Source: Mycobacterium sp. 236(2023) (GTDB lineage: Bacteria > Actinomycetota > Actinomycetes > Mycobacteriales > Mycobacteriaceae). Taken from it: DNA of 64,000 nt. Position numbers and translations under genes: made by a program. Below the pieces are notes generated by a model. The model was given only the letters and a program-made list of their open reading frames with translations, did not search any database and was not told the origin of the DNA. Below are positions 30,075 through 39,248 of this stretch, piece by piece. Position 1 is the stretch's first letter. Every line of letters starts with the position of its first letter. The stretch spans positions 1,612,001 to 1,676,000 of the forward strand of contig NZ_JARSBP010000002.1 of the NCBI RefSeq assembly GCF_029623955.1. The letters are read 5' to 3'.

Positions 30075-30748
30075 TCGCAGCGACCCTGCTCGCCGGTGTG
30101 CTCCCCGGTGAACACGCCGCTCTGGCTGCGGCCGAGTTGTATACGGACCCGAAGGAACTCGCGCCGCTGCCCGAAGAGGAGCCATTGATCGCGAAGTCGG
30201 TGGCCAAGCGGCGCAACGAGTTCATCACCGTGCGGTATTGCGCGCGTCAGGCTCTGGTGGACCTCGGCATGGAGCCGGTGCCGATCTTGAAGGGCGACAA
30301 GGGTGAACCGCGCTGGCCCGACGGTGTCGTCGGCAGCCTCACCCATTGCGAGGGTTTCCGCGGCGCGGCGGTCGGCTTGCGCGCCGAGGTGCGCTCGCTC
30401 GGGATCGATGCCGAGCCGCACGACGTGCTGCCGAATGGCGTGCTCGACGCGATCAGCCTGCCGATCGAGCGCCACGAGCTGGGCGGGATGCCGGGCGGGG
30501 TGCACTGGGATCGAGTGTTGTTCTGCGCCAAAGAGGCAACGTACAAGGCGTGGTACCCGCTGACGCACCGGTGGCTGGGGTTCGAGGACGCCCACATCAC
30601 GTTCGATGTCGACGGCTCGGGTGCTGCCGGTTCGTTCACGTCGCAGATCCTGATCGACCCGGCAGCGGAGTCCGGGCCGCCGCTGACGTCGTTCTCGGGT
30701 AGGTGGTCGGTGCGAGACGGGATCATCCTCACCGGCATCGTCTTGTGA
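30071..30748 (+). CDS. pptT: 4'-phosphopantetheinyl transferase PptT
   Basis: Activates acyl carrier and peptidyl carrier proteins for mycolic acid, polyketide and siderophore synthesis by attaching the CoA-derived arm. The 225-residue protein has the Sfp-type Mg-binding motif LGIDAEPHD and the helix FCAKEATYKAWYPL. Start at GTG 30071 overlaps the phosphoesterase stop. The stop lies within the first copy of a 17-base tandem repeat that has pushed truB downstream. Confidence 0.92.
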   Translation: MIAATLLAGVLPGEHAALAAAELYTDPKELAPLPEEEPLIAKSVAKRRNEFITVRYCARQALVDLGMEPVPILKGDKGEPRWPDGVVGSLTHCEGFRGAAVGLRAEVRSLGIDAEPHDVLPNGVLDAISLPIERHELGGMPGGVHWDRVLFCAKEATYKAWYPLTHRWLGFEDAHITFDVDGSGAAGSFTSQILIDPAAESGPPLTSFSGRWSVRDGIILTGIVL

Positions 30749-30787
30749 ATGATTGCGTCTTGTGAATGATTGCGTCTTGTGACTGAT
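30741..30787 (+). repeat. 17-base tandem repeat at the pptT/truB junction
   Basis: TCTTGTGAATGATTGCG occurs at 30741-30757 and 30758-30774, and a third partial copy with one mismatch begins at 30775 (TCTTGTGACTGAT). Each copy carries the TTGTGA that ends pptT, and the last one provides the truB GTG. Confidence 0.9.
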
Positions 30788-31660
30788 CCCGGGATCGTCG
30801 TCGTCGACAAACTTGGCGGCATGACGAGTCATGACGTCGTAGGCCGGTGTCGCCGCTTGTTCGGTACCCGCAAGGTCGGCCACGCAGGCACGCTGGACCC
30901 GATGGCGACGGGGGTGCTGGTGGTCGGCATCGAACGGGCTACCAAGATCCTCGGTCTGCTCACCGCGACGGACAAGTCGTACGAGGCGACGATCCGCTTG
31001 GGTGAGACGACCTCCACCGAGGACGCCGAAGGTGAACTGATGCAGGCTGTTTCGGCGTCGCACGTGGAGGACGGGCAGATCGAGGCGGCCATCGCGCCGC
31101 TGCGGGGTGACATCGAGCAGATCCCCTCGGCGGTCAGCGCGATCAAGATCGCGGGCAAGCGGGCCTATCAGATGGTCAGGGACGGCGAGACCGTGGAGAT
31201 CCCGGCGCGCCCGGTGCAGATCGACCGATTCGAGGTGCTGGATGTCCGGCGCGAGGGCGACGTCGTCGATGTCGATGTGGTCGTCGACTGTTCGAGCGGT
31301 ACCTACATCCGGGCACTGGCGCGCGATGTCGGTGCCGCGCTCGGCGTCGGGGGTCATCTCACGGCGCTGCGGCGCACCCGGGTAGGCGGGTTCGGTCTCG
31401 ACCAGGCGCGCACTCTCGACGAGCTCGCCGATGACGCGCAGCTGAGCTACTCGCTGGACGAGGCGTGCCTGCAAGCCTTTCCGCGACGCGGCCTCACCGA
31501 AAGCGAGATTGTCGACGCGAGCCATGGTCGTCCGCTGTCACCGGCAGGCATCGACGGTACCTATGCGGCGACAGCGCCGGACGGCCGCGTCATGGCACTG
31601 CTGCAGGACTCCGGCTCGCGGACGAAATCCGTGGTCGTGATCCGCCCGGCGACGCTCTAG
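30779..31660 (+). CDS. truB: tRNA pseudouridine-55 synthase
   Basis: Makes pseudouridine 55 in the T-loop of tRNAs. The 293-residue protein has the TruB signature [16 protein letters not shown] with catalytic Asp, then [15 protein letters not shown] and the tRNA-binding C terminus. Start set at GTG 30779 ([14 protein letters not shown]); a TTG at 30770 in the same frame would add three residues from the repeat. It follows pptT by 30 bases because of the tandem repeat. Confidence 0.94.
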   Translation: MTDPGIVVVDKLGGMTSHDVVGRCRRLFGTRKVGHAGTLDPMATGVLVVGIERATKILGLLTATDKSYEATIRLGETTSTEDAEGELMQAVSASHVEDGQIEAAIAPLRGDIEQIPSAVSAIKIAGKRAYQMVRDGETVEIPARPVQIDRFEVLDVRREGDVVDVDVVVDCSSGTYIRALARDVGAALGVGGHLTALRRTRVGGFGLDQARTLDELADDAQLSYSLDEACLQAFPRRGLTESEIVDASHGRPLSPAGIDGTYAATAPDGRVMALLQDSGSRTKSVVVIRPATL

Positions 31661-31713
31661 AACTGCAGCGCCGAGCGCACGCTTTCTGACGTCCCGTCTC
31701 GATCTTCTCGTCA

Positions 31714-31727
31714 GAATGTGTACATTC
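31714..31727. promoter_or_regulatory. Operator-like palindrome overlapping a -10 element
   Basis: GAATGTGTACATTC has perfect 6-bp arms around a 2-base centre. It contains TACATT (31721-31726), a possible -10 element 8 bases before ATG 31735. A repressor bound here would block transcription of the small gene downstream. Confidence 0.4.
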
Positions 31728-31734
31728 GCGCGAC

Positions 31735-31929
31735 ATGAAGGACGACATCCGCTACTCGCCCGAGACGAGCGCGCTGCTGCTGGCGATGACGGCACTCCAG
31801 ATGAACAACGGTGTACCGGCGCAGGAAGCTCTCGATCGTGCCTACGACATCTGGAAGGTGCGCGGCGGCGGTTCGTGGGAGTTCTCGGAGCTACGCGCCG
31901 TGGTTCAGGACCTGACCGCGCCAGCCTGA
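31735..31929 (+). CDS. Small conserved-looking protein, unknown
   Basis: A 64-residue, probably helical protein (YSPETSALLLAMTALQMNNG; ALDRAYDIWKV) with no signal peptide or membrane segment. Support comes from codon use matching its neighbours, a leaderless-type -10 element at 31721 and a palindrome at the promoter. It ends 2 bases before the convergent TPP-enzyme gene. No family is recognised. Confidence 0.55.
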   Translation: MKDDIRYSPETSALLLAMTALQMNNGVPAQEALDRAYDIWKVRGGGSWEFSELRAVVQDLTAPA

Positions 31930-31931
31930 GC

Positions 31932-33593
31932 TCATGACCAGGATTCGTCCAGTTCGCCCAGCGAGGCGATCAGGGCGCTGTTGGCGCTGTAGTCGACGGG
32001 ACAGGCAATGACGCTGACGGTGTCTGCCGCGAGCGCCTCCTGCAGCACCGGCAACAGCATGTCGGCCGACGAGATGCGATATCCCTTGGCGCCGAAGCTC
32101 TCTGCGTACGCCACGAAGTCGGGGTTGCCGAACGCGGTGTCGACGTTGTGGCCGATCTCCAGGTCCATCTTCCAGCTGATCAGGCCATAGGCGTCATCGA
32201 CCCACACGAGGATCACCATCGGTGTGCCGACGCGCAGGGCCGTCTCGATCTCCTGCGAGTTCATCAGGAACGAGCCGTCCCCGGTGGCGACCAGAATCTT
32301 GGCGGCAGGCCGGGCGATCTTGGCCGCGATCGCACCGGGAACCGTCCAGCCCATCGTCGAGAGCCCGTTGGAGATCAGGCAGGTGTTCGGCTCATACGTC
32401 GGGTACAGCCGGGCCATCCACATCTTCAGCGCGCCGGTGTCGACGAGCGCGATGTCGTCGCGGGCCAGGGCCGAGCGGGTGTCGGCGACGATGCGCGCCG
32501 GAGTCAGCGGGAAGCTGTCGTCGGCGCGACCCCGGTCGAGTTCATCGGCGAGTAGCGCCCGAATCCTGTCCTGCCCTGACGAATACGGCTCGTCGCGGCG
32601 CACAGCGGCCGCCAACGCATCGAGGCTCCTACCGATATCGGCATGGAGACCGACCGCCACGTCGTAGTGCACGTCGACCTCCGCCGGGAACCGGTGGATG
32701 TGGATGATCTTGGTGTCACCCCGCGGGTTGATGCGAACGGGATCGAACTCCTGCAGTTCGTACCCTGCTGCGACGATGACATCGGCGTGGTCGAATCCGA
32801 AGTTCACGTAGTCGTGGCGCATGAACCCGACCGCGCCGAGGGCCAGCGGATGATCGTCGGGCATGATGCCTTTGCCGTGAAACGTTGTGGCGACCGGCAT
32901 CCCGAGTGTCTCGGCGAACCGCCGCACCGCCGACGACGCGTCGCTGCGCGCAACCCCGTGGCCCGCGAGCAGGATCGGGTTGCGCGCCGACTGCAGAATC
33001 TCGGCGGCCCGCGCAATCTGCGCCGCCGACGGATCATCGGATCGGGGGACGTTGATGTTCAGTGGGGCGATGCCCGCTGGTGCGGTAGCTTCCTCGACGT
33101 CTTCGGGTACCGCGAGATAGACCGCTCCGGGTCGCTCGGTCTGCGCGAGCTTGAAGGCCTTGCGCACCATCTCGGGAACCGCACCCGGCGTCGCAACCAG
33201 CGCAGACCACTTCGTCACCGGTTCGAACATCGCCACGAGATCGACGCTCTGATGCGACTCCTTGTAGCTGCGCTGCATGCCGACCTGCGCTGAGAGTGCC
33301 AGCACCGGAGTCGAATTCGTGGTGGCATCGGCGACGCCGAGCAGGAGGTTGATCGCACCGGGGCCCAGGGTCGCCGAACACACGCCGGCCTTACCGGTCA
33401 ACCGGCCGTACACCTCGGCCATGAACGACGCGCCCTGCTCATGGCGGGTGAGAACGTAGTCGATCGACGACCTCGACAGTGCGTCCACCAACCGGATGTT
33501 CTCTTCACCGGGAATGCCGAACACGTGTGTGACGCCTTCGTTCTCCAGGCATTCGACGATCAGGTCCGCAGTGGTCCGGCCGCTTTCAGGCAC
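31932..33593 (-). CDS. Acetolactate synthase-like TPP-dependent enzyme
   Basis: A 553-residue thiamine-diphosphate enzyme. The N-terminal domain has the active-site Glu in LTRHEQGASFMAEVYGR, the middle FAD/ADP-type domain follows, and the C-terminal TPP-Mg motif is GDGSFLMNSQEIETA to near DDAYGLI. It resembles catabolic AlsS-type acetolactate synthases more than IlvB; no small regulatory subunit is nearby. The GTG at 33593, 8 bases inside the SRPBCC stop, is chosen; the frame extends to 33647. It is the last gene of an mntR-SRPBCC-TPP operon. The exact 2-oxoacid substrate is uncertain. Confidence 0.82.
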   Translation of the reverse strand: MPESGRTTADLIVECLENEGVTHVFGIPGEENIRLVDALSRSSIDYVLTRHEQGASFMAEVYGRLTGKAGVCSATLGPGAINLLLGVADATTNSTPVLALSAQVGMQRSYKESHQSVDLVAMFEPVTKWSALVATPGAVPEMVRKAFKLAQTERPGAVYLAVPEDVEEATAPAGIAPLNINVPRSDDPSAAQIARAAEILQSARNPILLAGHGVARSDASSAVRRFAETLGMPVATTFHGKGIMPDDHPLALGAVGFMRHDYVNFGFDHADVIVAAGYELQEFDPVRINPRGDTKIIHIHRFPAEVDVHYDVAVGLHADIGRSLDALAAAVRRDEPYSSGQDRIRALLADELDRGRADDSFPLTPARIVADTRSALARDDIALVDTGALKMWMARLYPTYEPNTCLISNGLSTMGWTVPGAIAAKIARPAAKILVATGDGSFLMNSQEIETALRVGTPMVILVWVDDAYGLISWKMDLEIGHNVDTAFGNPDFVAYAESFGAKGYRISSADMLLPVLQEALAADTVSVIACPVDYSANSALIASLGELDESWS

Positions 33594-34020
33594 AGTAGAG
33601 CCGCTCGAATTCCTTGATCGACTTGTCGATGTCGCCCTTGACCGCACGCACCGCCGCCGCGCCGATCGGCCCGAACAGGGGAGCGCCGCCGAGGTCCATC
33701 CGCACCGTGAACGTGCATCCGTCGCCGGCGGGCGCCACCTTCATCGACAGCTTGTAGCGCGTCCCGCCGACACCCTCGCCGCTGACCGCCAGCGCGGACG
33801 GCGGATCGAATTCCTTGACCGTCCACGTGACGCGGTTGCGCATGCCCTTGGCGCCGGCAACGCCGACGATGGTCGTGCCGACCTCGATCTCGTCGGGAAC
33901 GTCGGAGCGCCAGCCCTGGTGCATGGTCATCCAGTCGCCCAGCGACGACAGGTCCGACGCGTGCGCCCAAGCGTCCTCGGGGGGCAGCGCCAGCGTGCGT
34001 GAAAGCTCCAATTTGGCCAC
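33586..34020 (-). CDS. SRPBCC-family (START-like) protein
   Basis: A 144-residue protein of the polyketide cyclase/SRPBCC superfamily (MAKLELSRTLALPPEDAWAHASD at the start, quoted in part, and VTWTVKEFDPPSALAVSG), with a hydrophobic ligand pocket expected. Such proteins bind or modify lipids and polyketides. GTG 34020 follows an AGGAG site just after the mntR stop, and the next gene overlaps its end. Ligand unknown. Confidence 0.8.
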   Translation of the reverse strand: MAKLELSRTLALPPEDAWAHASDLSSLGDWMTMHQGWRSDVPDEIEVGTTIVGVAGAKGMRNRVTWTVKEFDPPSALAVSGEGVGGTRYKLSMKVAPAGDGCTFTVRMDLGGAPLFGPIGAAAVRAVKGDIDKSIKEFERLYCA

Positions 34021-34028
34021 GAATACTC

Positions 34029-34736
34029 CTATGCGACGACCCAGATTGCCTGTGCGGCAGGGCTTCCCAAATCGACAGTGGTCTCAGTCCCTGGGCTTTC
34101 TATGGCCACCGAGATCATGCCCGCGAAGTCGCGCCGGGCGACCACCCGCAGTCGGGAGTCCAAGCTTATTCCCACGGAGTCGAAGTACCTGAGCATCTCG
34201 GGGTCCGCGTCCGAGATGCGCGCGACCGTGCCCGCCTCACCGTCCTGGCACGCCGAGAGCTGACGTGCCGGCGGGGTGGGCACCCTGCCGTCGGCGGCAG
34301 GAATCGGGTCGCCGTGGGGGTCGCGGGTCGGGTAGCCGAGCTTGGCGTCGATGCGGTCGAGCATCCGGTCGGACACCGCGTGCTCGAGGATCTCGGCCTC
34401 GTCGTGGACCTCGTCCCAGCCGTAGCCGAGTTCGTTGACGAGGAACGTCTCCATGAGCCGGTGGCGCCGCACCATCGCCAAGGCGGCCCGCCGGCCCGCT
34501 TCGGTCAACGTCACGGCCCCGTACTTCTCGTGGTCGACAAGGCCTTGATCGGCGAGTTTGCGGATCGACTCCGAAGCGGTGCTCGCCGAGACGCCGATCC
34601 GTTCGGCCAGCAGTTTGGTGCTCACTTTTTCGTGCGACCACTCCTGCGCGGTCCAGATGACCTTGAGGTAGTCCTGGGCGACCGTCGACAGATCGGTGGG
34701 GTCGGCCGGGTTGGCTGTGCTGTCGCTAGGACTCAC
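34029..34736 (-). CDS. mntR: DtxR-family metalloregulator (MntR/SirR)
   Basis: A 235-residue metal-dependent repressor. The N-terminal winged helix (LAERIGVSASTASESIRKLADQGLV) and dimerisation/metal-binding helices (RRHRLMETFLVNELGYGWDEVHDEAEILEHAVSD, quoted in part) precede a C-terminal FeoA-like SH3 domain. Located next to ribF as sirR (now mntR) is in M. tuberculosis, where it controls manganese transport. Start at GTG 34736 with a leaderless-type -10 element. Metal specificity is inferred. Confidence 0.88.
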   Translation of the reverse strand: MSPSDSTANPADPTDLSTVAQDYLKVIWTAQEWSHEKVSTKLLAERIGVSASTASESIRKLADQGLVDHEKYGAVTLTEAGRRAALAMVRRHRLMETFLVNELGYGWDEVHDEAEILEHAVSDRMLDRIDAKLGYPTRDPHGDPIPAADGRVPTPPARQLSACQDGEAGTVARISDADPEMLRYFDSVGISLDSRLRVVARRDFAGMISVAIESPGTETTVDLGSPAAQAIWVVA

Positions 34737-34744
34737 GACACTGG

Positions 34745-34750
34745 AGTTTA
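34745..34750 (-). promoter_or_regulatory. -10 element of the mntR operon
   Basis: TAAACT on the minus strand, 8 bases before GTG 34736; it fits a leaderless promoter. Confidence 0.45.
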
Positions 34751-34816
34751 GGCAATCATCACCTGATCCGTTGACGCTGCTCGGCCTCTGTTTGGTCCCG
34801 GGTTGCGGGCGGGTCG

Positions 34817-34822
34817 TAGGCT
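34817..34822 (+). promoter_or_regulatory. -10 element of ribF
   Basis: TAGGCT lies 6 bases before the GTG at 34829, the commonest leaderless geometry in this window. Confidence 0.5.
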
Positions 34823-34828
34823 AGCGGC

Positions 34829-35803
34829 GTGCAGCGCTGGCGGGGGCAGGATGAAATCCCCACAGACTGGGGTCGGTGCGTCGTGACGATCGGCGTGTTC
34901 GACGGTGTCCATCGGGGACACCAGGAGCTGATCGGCCGTGCCGTGAAGGCGGGCCGGTCACGGGGCGTTCCCACCGTTCTCATGACGTTCGACCCGCACC
35001 CGATGGAAGTCGTGTTCCCGGGCAGTCACCCGGCACAGCTGACCACGCTGACCCGGCGGGCCGAACTGGTCGAGGAAATGGGCATCGACGTCTTCCTCGT
35101 CATGCCGTTCACCGCCGACTTCATGAAGCTGACCCCCGAGCGCTACGTCCATGAACTGCTGGTCGAGCGACTGCACGTGGTCGAGGTCGTCGTCGGCGAC
35201 AACTTCACGTTCGGGAAGAAAGCCGCGGGCAACGTCGGCCTGCTCCGCAAGGCCGGCGACCGGTTCGGGTTCGCGGTCGACTCCCTGTCTCTGGTCGCCG
35301 AACACCACCAGGACGAGACCGTGACGTTCTCGTCGACCTACATCCGGTCCTGCGTCGACGCCGGGGACATGGTCGCCGCCGCCGAGGCGCTGGGCCGGCC
35401 GCACCGCGTCGAAGGTGTGGTCGTGCGCGGCGACGGCCGCGGCAGGGACCTCGGCTTCCCGACGGCCAACGTCGCCCCGCCGATGTACTCCGCGATCCCG
35501 GCCGACGGCGTCTACGCCGCCTGGTTCACCGTCCTCGGGCACGGACCCGTCATGGGCACCGTCACTCCCGGCGAGCGCTATCAGGCGGCGGTGTCCGTCG
35601 GCACCAACCCGACCTTCTCTGGGCGCACGCGCACCGTGGAGGCGTTCGTCCTCGACACCAGCGCCGACCTGTACGGCCAGCACGTCGCCGTCGATTTCGT
35701 CGCGCGCCTGCGCGGTCAGGAAAAGTTCGCGTCGGTCGACGACCTGGTGACCGCGATGGGGGCCGACACCGACCGGGCCCGCACGATTCTTTCCGCGGAC
35801 TAG
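34829..35803 (+). CDS. ribF: Bifunctional riboflavin kinase / FAD synthetase
   Basis: Converts riboflavin to FMN and then FAD. The 324-residue protein has an N-terminal nucleotidyltransferase domain (VTIGVFDGVHRGHQELIG, VVGDNFTFGKKAAGN, FSSTYIRSCVDAG) and a C-terminal riboflavin kinase domain (DGRGRDLGFPTANVAPP; VSVGTNPTF; VEAFVLDTSADLYG). Length is typical. It is preceded by its own -10 element and followed by rpsO. Confidence 0.95.
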   Translation: MQRWRGQDEIPTDWGRCVVTIGVFDGVHRGHQELIGRAVKAGRSRGVPTVLMTFDPHPMEVVFPGSHPAQLTTLTRRAELVEEMGIDVFLVMPFTADFMKLTPERYVHELLVERLHVVEVVVGDNFTFGKKAAGNVGLLRKAGDRFGFAVDSLSLVAEHHQDETVTFSSTYIRSCVDAGDMVAAAEALGRPHRVEGVVVRGDGRGRDLGFPTANVAPPMYSAIPADGVYAAWFTVLGHGPVMGTVTPGERYQAAVSVGTNPTFSGRTRTVEAFVLDTSADLYGQHVAVDFVARLRGQEKFASVDDLVTAMGADTDRARTILSAD

Positions 35804-35811
35804 GTCGCTGT

Positions 35812-35817
35812 TAGACT
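35812..35817 (+). promoter_or_regulatory. -10 element of rpsO with an untranslated leader
   Basis: TAGACT lies about 83 bases before the rpsO start, so this gene, unlike its neighbours, has a leader of about 75 bases. The leader ends in GGAG (TGGAGTTGTTTC before GTG) and could carry the S15 autoregulatory structure known in other bacteria. Confidence 0.4.
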
Positions 35818-35899
35818 CTGCGGCGACCAAGCGTGTGCTGCAGTTCGCGGCGGCCGCGCTCACAGATTTCCCGCGGACTGAAATAGATGGAGTTGTTTC

Positions 35900-36169
35900 G
35901 TGGCGCTCACAGCCGAACAGAAGAAGTCGATCCTGGGCGAGTACGGCCTGCACGACACCGACACCGGTTCGCCGGAGGCGCAGGTCGCACTGCTCACCAA
36001 GCGGATCTCGGATCTGACCGAACACCTCAAGCAGCACAAGCACGACCACCACTCGCGTCGTGGTCTGCTGCTGCTCGTCGGCCGCCGCCGCCGCCTCCTC
36101 AAGTACGTCGCCCAGGTCGACGTCGCGCGTTACCGCTCGCTGATCGAGCGCCTCGGCCTGCGTCGCTGA
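35900..36169 (+). CDS. rpsO: 30S ribosomal protein S15
   Basis: Primary 16S rRNA-binding protein of the small-subunit platform. The 89-residue product shows the classic blocks [41 protein letters not shown] and [12 protein letters not shown]. Start at GTG 35900 after a GGAG site. In many bacteria rpsO precedes the polynucleotide phosphorylase gene; here lppU lies between. Confidence 0.97.
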   Translation: MALTAEQKKSILGEYGLHDTDTGSPEAQVALLTKRISDLTEHLKQHKHDHHSRRGLLLLVGRRRRLLKYVAQVDVARYRSLIERLGLRR

Positions 36170-36200
36170 CACCGGCGGCACTTCCACCCGGTACAGGGCC

Positions 36201-36692
36201 GTGCAGGCCCGGTCCGTGGTCGCCGTGTTCGCGGCCACGACGTTGGGTTGCCTGACAGCATGTTCCTCGGCGGCTGCCGCCGACATCGCGGTCGGGGACT
36301 GCCTCAAGATGGGCGGCACCCCGGACCGGCCCGAGGCACTCAAGGCTGTCTGCGGAACGCCTGAGTCGAACTTCACAGTCGTCGCCAGCGTCGCGGAAAC
36401 CGACGAATGCCCGACGGACGTCGACTCCTACTACTCGACGCTCAGCGCGTTCTCCGACACCAGCACCGTGATGTGCATGGACATCGACTGGGTGATCGGC
36501 AGCTGCATGAGCATCGACCCGGAGAACGGCCGCGATCCGGTGCGGGTGCGGTGCGACGATGCCACGATGCCGGGACGGCAGCGGCCCACCGAGATCCTTC
36601 AGGGCGTCGCCGACGTCGACGAGTGCGACACCGGCACCGGCTACCCGTACGACGAGCGGAACTTCACCGTCTGCGTCGAAGACGTCCACTGA
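36201..36692 (+). CDS. lppU: Cys-rich lipoprotein, LppU-like
   Basis: A 163-residue lipoprotein with the signal MQARSVVAVFAATTLGCLTAC, ending in a lipobox (LTAC). The mature part is acidic and carries about seven further cysteines (GDCLK, AVCGT, DECPT, VMCMD, GSCMS, RCDD, DECDT, TVCVE), suggesting disulfide bonds outside the membrane. Its position between rpsO and gpsI is that of M. tuberculosis lppU. Function unknown. Confidence 0.75.
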   Translation: MQARSVVAVFAATTLGCLTACSSAAAADIAVGDCLKMGGTPDRPEALKAVCGTPESNFTVVASVAETDECPTDVDSYYSTLSAFSDTSTVMCMDIDWVIGSCMSIDPENGRDPVRVRCDDATMPGRQRPTEILQGVADVDECDTGTGYPYDERNFTVCVEDVH

Positions 36693-36720
36693 TTGCCGCG
36701 GGGCGGCGATTAGGGGTTTT
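36692..36720 (+). terminator. Intrinsic terminator after lppU
   Basis: An 8-bp stem with one G-U pair (36692-36699 with 36703-36710, 3-base loop) begins at the last base of the lppU stop and is followed by TAGGGGTTTT. Stem plus T-run fits Rho-independent termination before gpsI. Confidence 0.5.
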
Positions 36721-36998
36721 GCAGGTACCGGGATGTAGCATAGGTGCGTTCGGCTGCCCACTGGGCGCGAACACACTTGGGTGCGGTCCGCGCAGACCCG
36801 CGTGCACCGTTCCCGCGTGACACGACACGAACCGCCTGATCGCGCGGTCTTCGGTAGTGGCTGTCGGAGTCTTTCCGGCCGCTTCGATCGACGGCCGTCG
36901 ACGCATCCGGGCGCGACTTCCCGGGCATCCCCGGGGTGTCTGCATCGCGCGTGATCACGCGAAACCGAAGATGATTTAGAGAGGCCGTACGGACATCC
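36721..36998 (+). other. Leader region of gpsI
   Basis: About 280 bases without a credible gene separate lppU from gpsI. A possible -10 (TAGCAT at 36736-36741) would leave a leader of about 250 bases, GC-rich and full of short inverted repeats. Polynucleotide phosphorylase genes are often autoregulated through such leaders. A weak AGAGAGG site lies 14 bases before the ATG. Confidence 0.35.
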
Positions 36999-39248
36999 AT
37001 GTCTGTAGTTGAAATTGAAGACGGCGTGTACGAAGCCACCGCCGTGATCGACAACGGGAGCTTCGGCACCCGCACCATCCGCTTCGAGACCGGTCGGCTG
37101 GCCCAGCAGGCCGCCGGCTCCGTCGTCGCCTACCTCGACGACGAGACCATGCTGCTGTCCGCCACCACGGCCAGCAAGCAGCCCAAAGACCACTTCGACT
37201 TCTTCCCCCTCACGATCGACGTCGAGGAGCGGATGTACGCCGCCGGGCGCATCCCCGGGTCGTTCTTCCGCCGCGAAGGCCGCCCGTCCACCGACGCGAT
37301 CCTGACCTGCCGTCTGATCGACCGGCCGCTGCGCCCGTCGTTCGTGTCCGGCCTGCGCAACGAGATCCAGGTCGTCGTCACGGTGCTGTCGCTCGATCCG
37401 AAGGACCTCTACGACGTCCTGGCGATCAACGCCGCGTCGGCGTCCACCCAGATCTCGGGCCTGCCGTTCTCCGGTCCGGTCGGCGGCGTCCGCGTCGCCC
37501 TCATCGACGGTCAGTGGGTTGCGTTCCCGACTGTCGAGCAGCTGGAGACGGCCGTGTTCGACATGGTCGTCGCGGGTCGCAAGGTCGACAATGACGTCGC
37601 GATCATGATGGTCGAGGCCGAGGCCACCGAGAACGTCATCGATCTCGTCGCCGGCGGTGCGGGCGCACCGACCGAGACCGTCGTCGCCGAGGGCCTCGAA
37701 GCCGCCAAGCCGTTCATCGCCGCGCTGTGCGACGCGCAGGCCGAGCTGGCCGGTGCCGCAGGCAAGGAGACCGCCGACTACCCGGTGTTCCCCGACTACG
37801 CCGAGGACGTCTACTACTCGGTCGCCTCGGTTGCCACCGACGCGCTGTCGGAGGCGCTGACGATCGCAGGCAAGCAGGAGCGCGACGATCGCACCAACGA
37901 GATCAAGGCCGAGGTCGCCGAGCGGCTGGCCGAGCAGTACGCCGGGCGTGAGAAGGAAATCGGCGCTGCCTACCGTTCACTGACGAAAAAGCTTGTGCGC
38001 CAGCGCATCCTGACCGACCACTTCCGCATCGACGGCCGCGGTGTCACCGACATCCGCGCCCTGTCGGCCGAAGTTGCGGTCATTCCGCGCGCGCACGGCA
38101 GCGCACTGTTCGAGCGGGGCGAGACCCAGATCATGGGCGTCACCACCCTCGACATGGTCAAGATGGCCCAGCAGATCGACTCGCTCGGCCCCGAGACCAG
38201 CAAGCGCTACATGCACCACTACAACTTCCCGCCCTTCTCGACGGGTGAGACCGGCCGCGTCGGTTCGCCGAAGCGCCGCGAGATCGGCCACGGCGCGCTC
38301 GCCGAGCGTGCTCTGGTGCCGGTGCTGCCGAGCGTCGAGGAGTTCCCGTACGCGATCCGCCAGGTGTCGGAAGCGTTGGGCTCCAACGGTTCGACGTCGA
38401 TGGGCTCGGTGTGTGCGTCGACGCTGTCGCTGCTGAACGCCGGTGTGCCGCTGAAGGCGCCGGTTGCGGGTATCGCGATGGGTCTGGTGTCCGACGAGGT
38501 CGATGGTGAGACCCGCTACGTCACCCTGACCGACATCCTGGGTGCCGAAGATGCGTTCGGCGACATGGACTTCAAGTGCGCAGGCACGAAGGACTTCGTC
38601 ACCGCCCTGCAGCTCGACACGAAGCTCGACGGCATCCCGTCGCAGGTGCTGGCCGCAGCGCTGTCGCAGGCCAAGGACGCTCGCATCACGATCCTCGAGG
38701 TGATGGCCGAGGCCATCGACGCACCCGACGAGATGAGCCCGTACGCGCCGCGCATCACGACGATCAAGGTTCCGGTCGACAAGATCGGTGAGGTCATCGG
38801 GCCCAAGGGCAAGATGATCAACTCGATCACCGAGGAGACCGGGGCGTCGATCTCGATCGAGGACGACGGCACCGTGTTCGTCGGCGCCTCCAACGGCGAA
38901 GCGGCGCAGGCGGCGATCGACAAGATCAACGCGATCGCGAACCCGCAGCTGCCCAAGGTCGGCGAGCGGTTCCTCGGAACCGTGGTCAAGACCACCGATT
39001 TCGGAGCTTTCGTCTCGCTGCTGCCGGGTCGCGACGGTCTGGTGCACATCTCGAAGTTGGGCCGCGGCAAGCGGATCAACAAGGTCGAGGATGTCGTCAA
39101 GGTCGGCGACAAGCTGCGCGTGGAGATCGCCGACATCGACAACCGCGGCAAGATCTCGCTGGTCCTCGTCGACGAGGAGTCGGCAGCAGCCGAGGCAACC
39201 GCACCCGCTGACGCACCGGTTGATGCAGCAGCGACCGTCAGCAGCTAA
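36999..39248 (+). CDS. gpsI: Polynucleotide phosphorylase / guanosine pentaphosphate synthetase
   Basis: A 3'-5' phosphorolytic exoribonuclease of the RNA degradation machinery, also able to make ppGpp precursors in actinobacteria. The 749-residue protein has two RNase PH domains ([32 protein letters not shown]), a helical linker, a KH domain with IGPKGKMI, an S1 domain ([29 protein letters not shown], quoted in part) and an Ala-rich tail. Its last 26 bases overlap the proposed pepR start. Confidence 0.96.
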   Translation: MSVVEIEDGVYEATAVIDNGSFGTRTIRFETGRLAQQAAGSVVAYLDDETMLLSATTASKQPKDHFDFFPLTIDVEERMYAAGRIPGSFFRREGRPSTDAILTCRLIDRPLRPSFVSGLRNEIQVVVTVLSLDPKDLYDVLAINAASASTQISGLPFSGPVGGVRVALIDGQWVAFPTVEQLETAVFDMVVAGRKVDNDVAIMMVEAEATENVIDLVAGGAGAPTETVVAEGLEAAKPFIAALCDAQAELAGAAGKETADYPVFPDYAEDVYYSVASVATDALSEALTIAGKQERDDRTNEIKAEVAERLAEQYAGREKEIGAAYRSLTKKLVRQRILTDHFRIDGRGVTDIRALSAEVAVIPRAHGSALFERGETQIMGVTTLDMVKMAQQIDSLGPETSKRYMHHYNFPPFSTGETGRVGSPKRREIGHGALAERALVPVLPSVEEFPYAIRQVSEALGSNGSTSMGSVCASTLSLLNAGVPLKAPVAGIAMGLVSDEVDGETRYVTLTDILGAEDAFGDMDFKCAGTKDFVTALQLDTKLDGIPSQVLAAALSQAKDARITILEVMAEAIDAPDEMSPYAPRITTIKVPVDKIGEVIGPKGKMINSITEETGASISIEDDGTVFVGASNGEAAQAAIDKINAIANPQLPKVGERFLGTVVKTTDFGAFVSLLPGRDGLVHISKLGRGKRINKVEDVVKVGDKLRVEIADIDNRGKISLVLVDEESAAAEATAPADAPVDAAATVSS

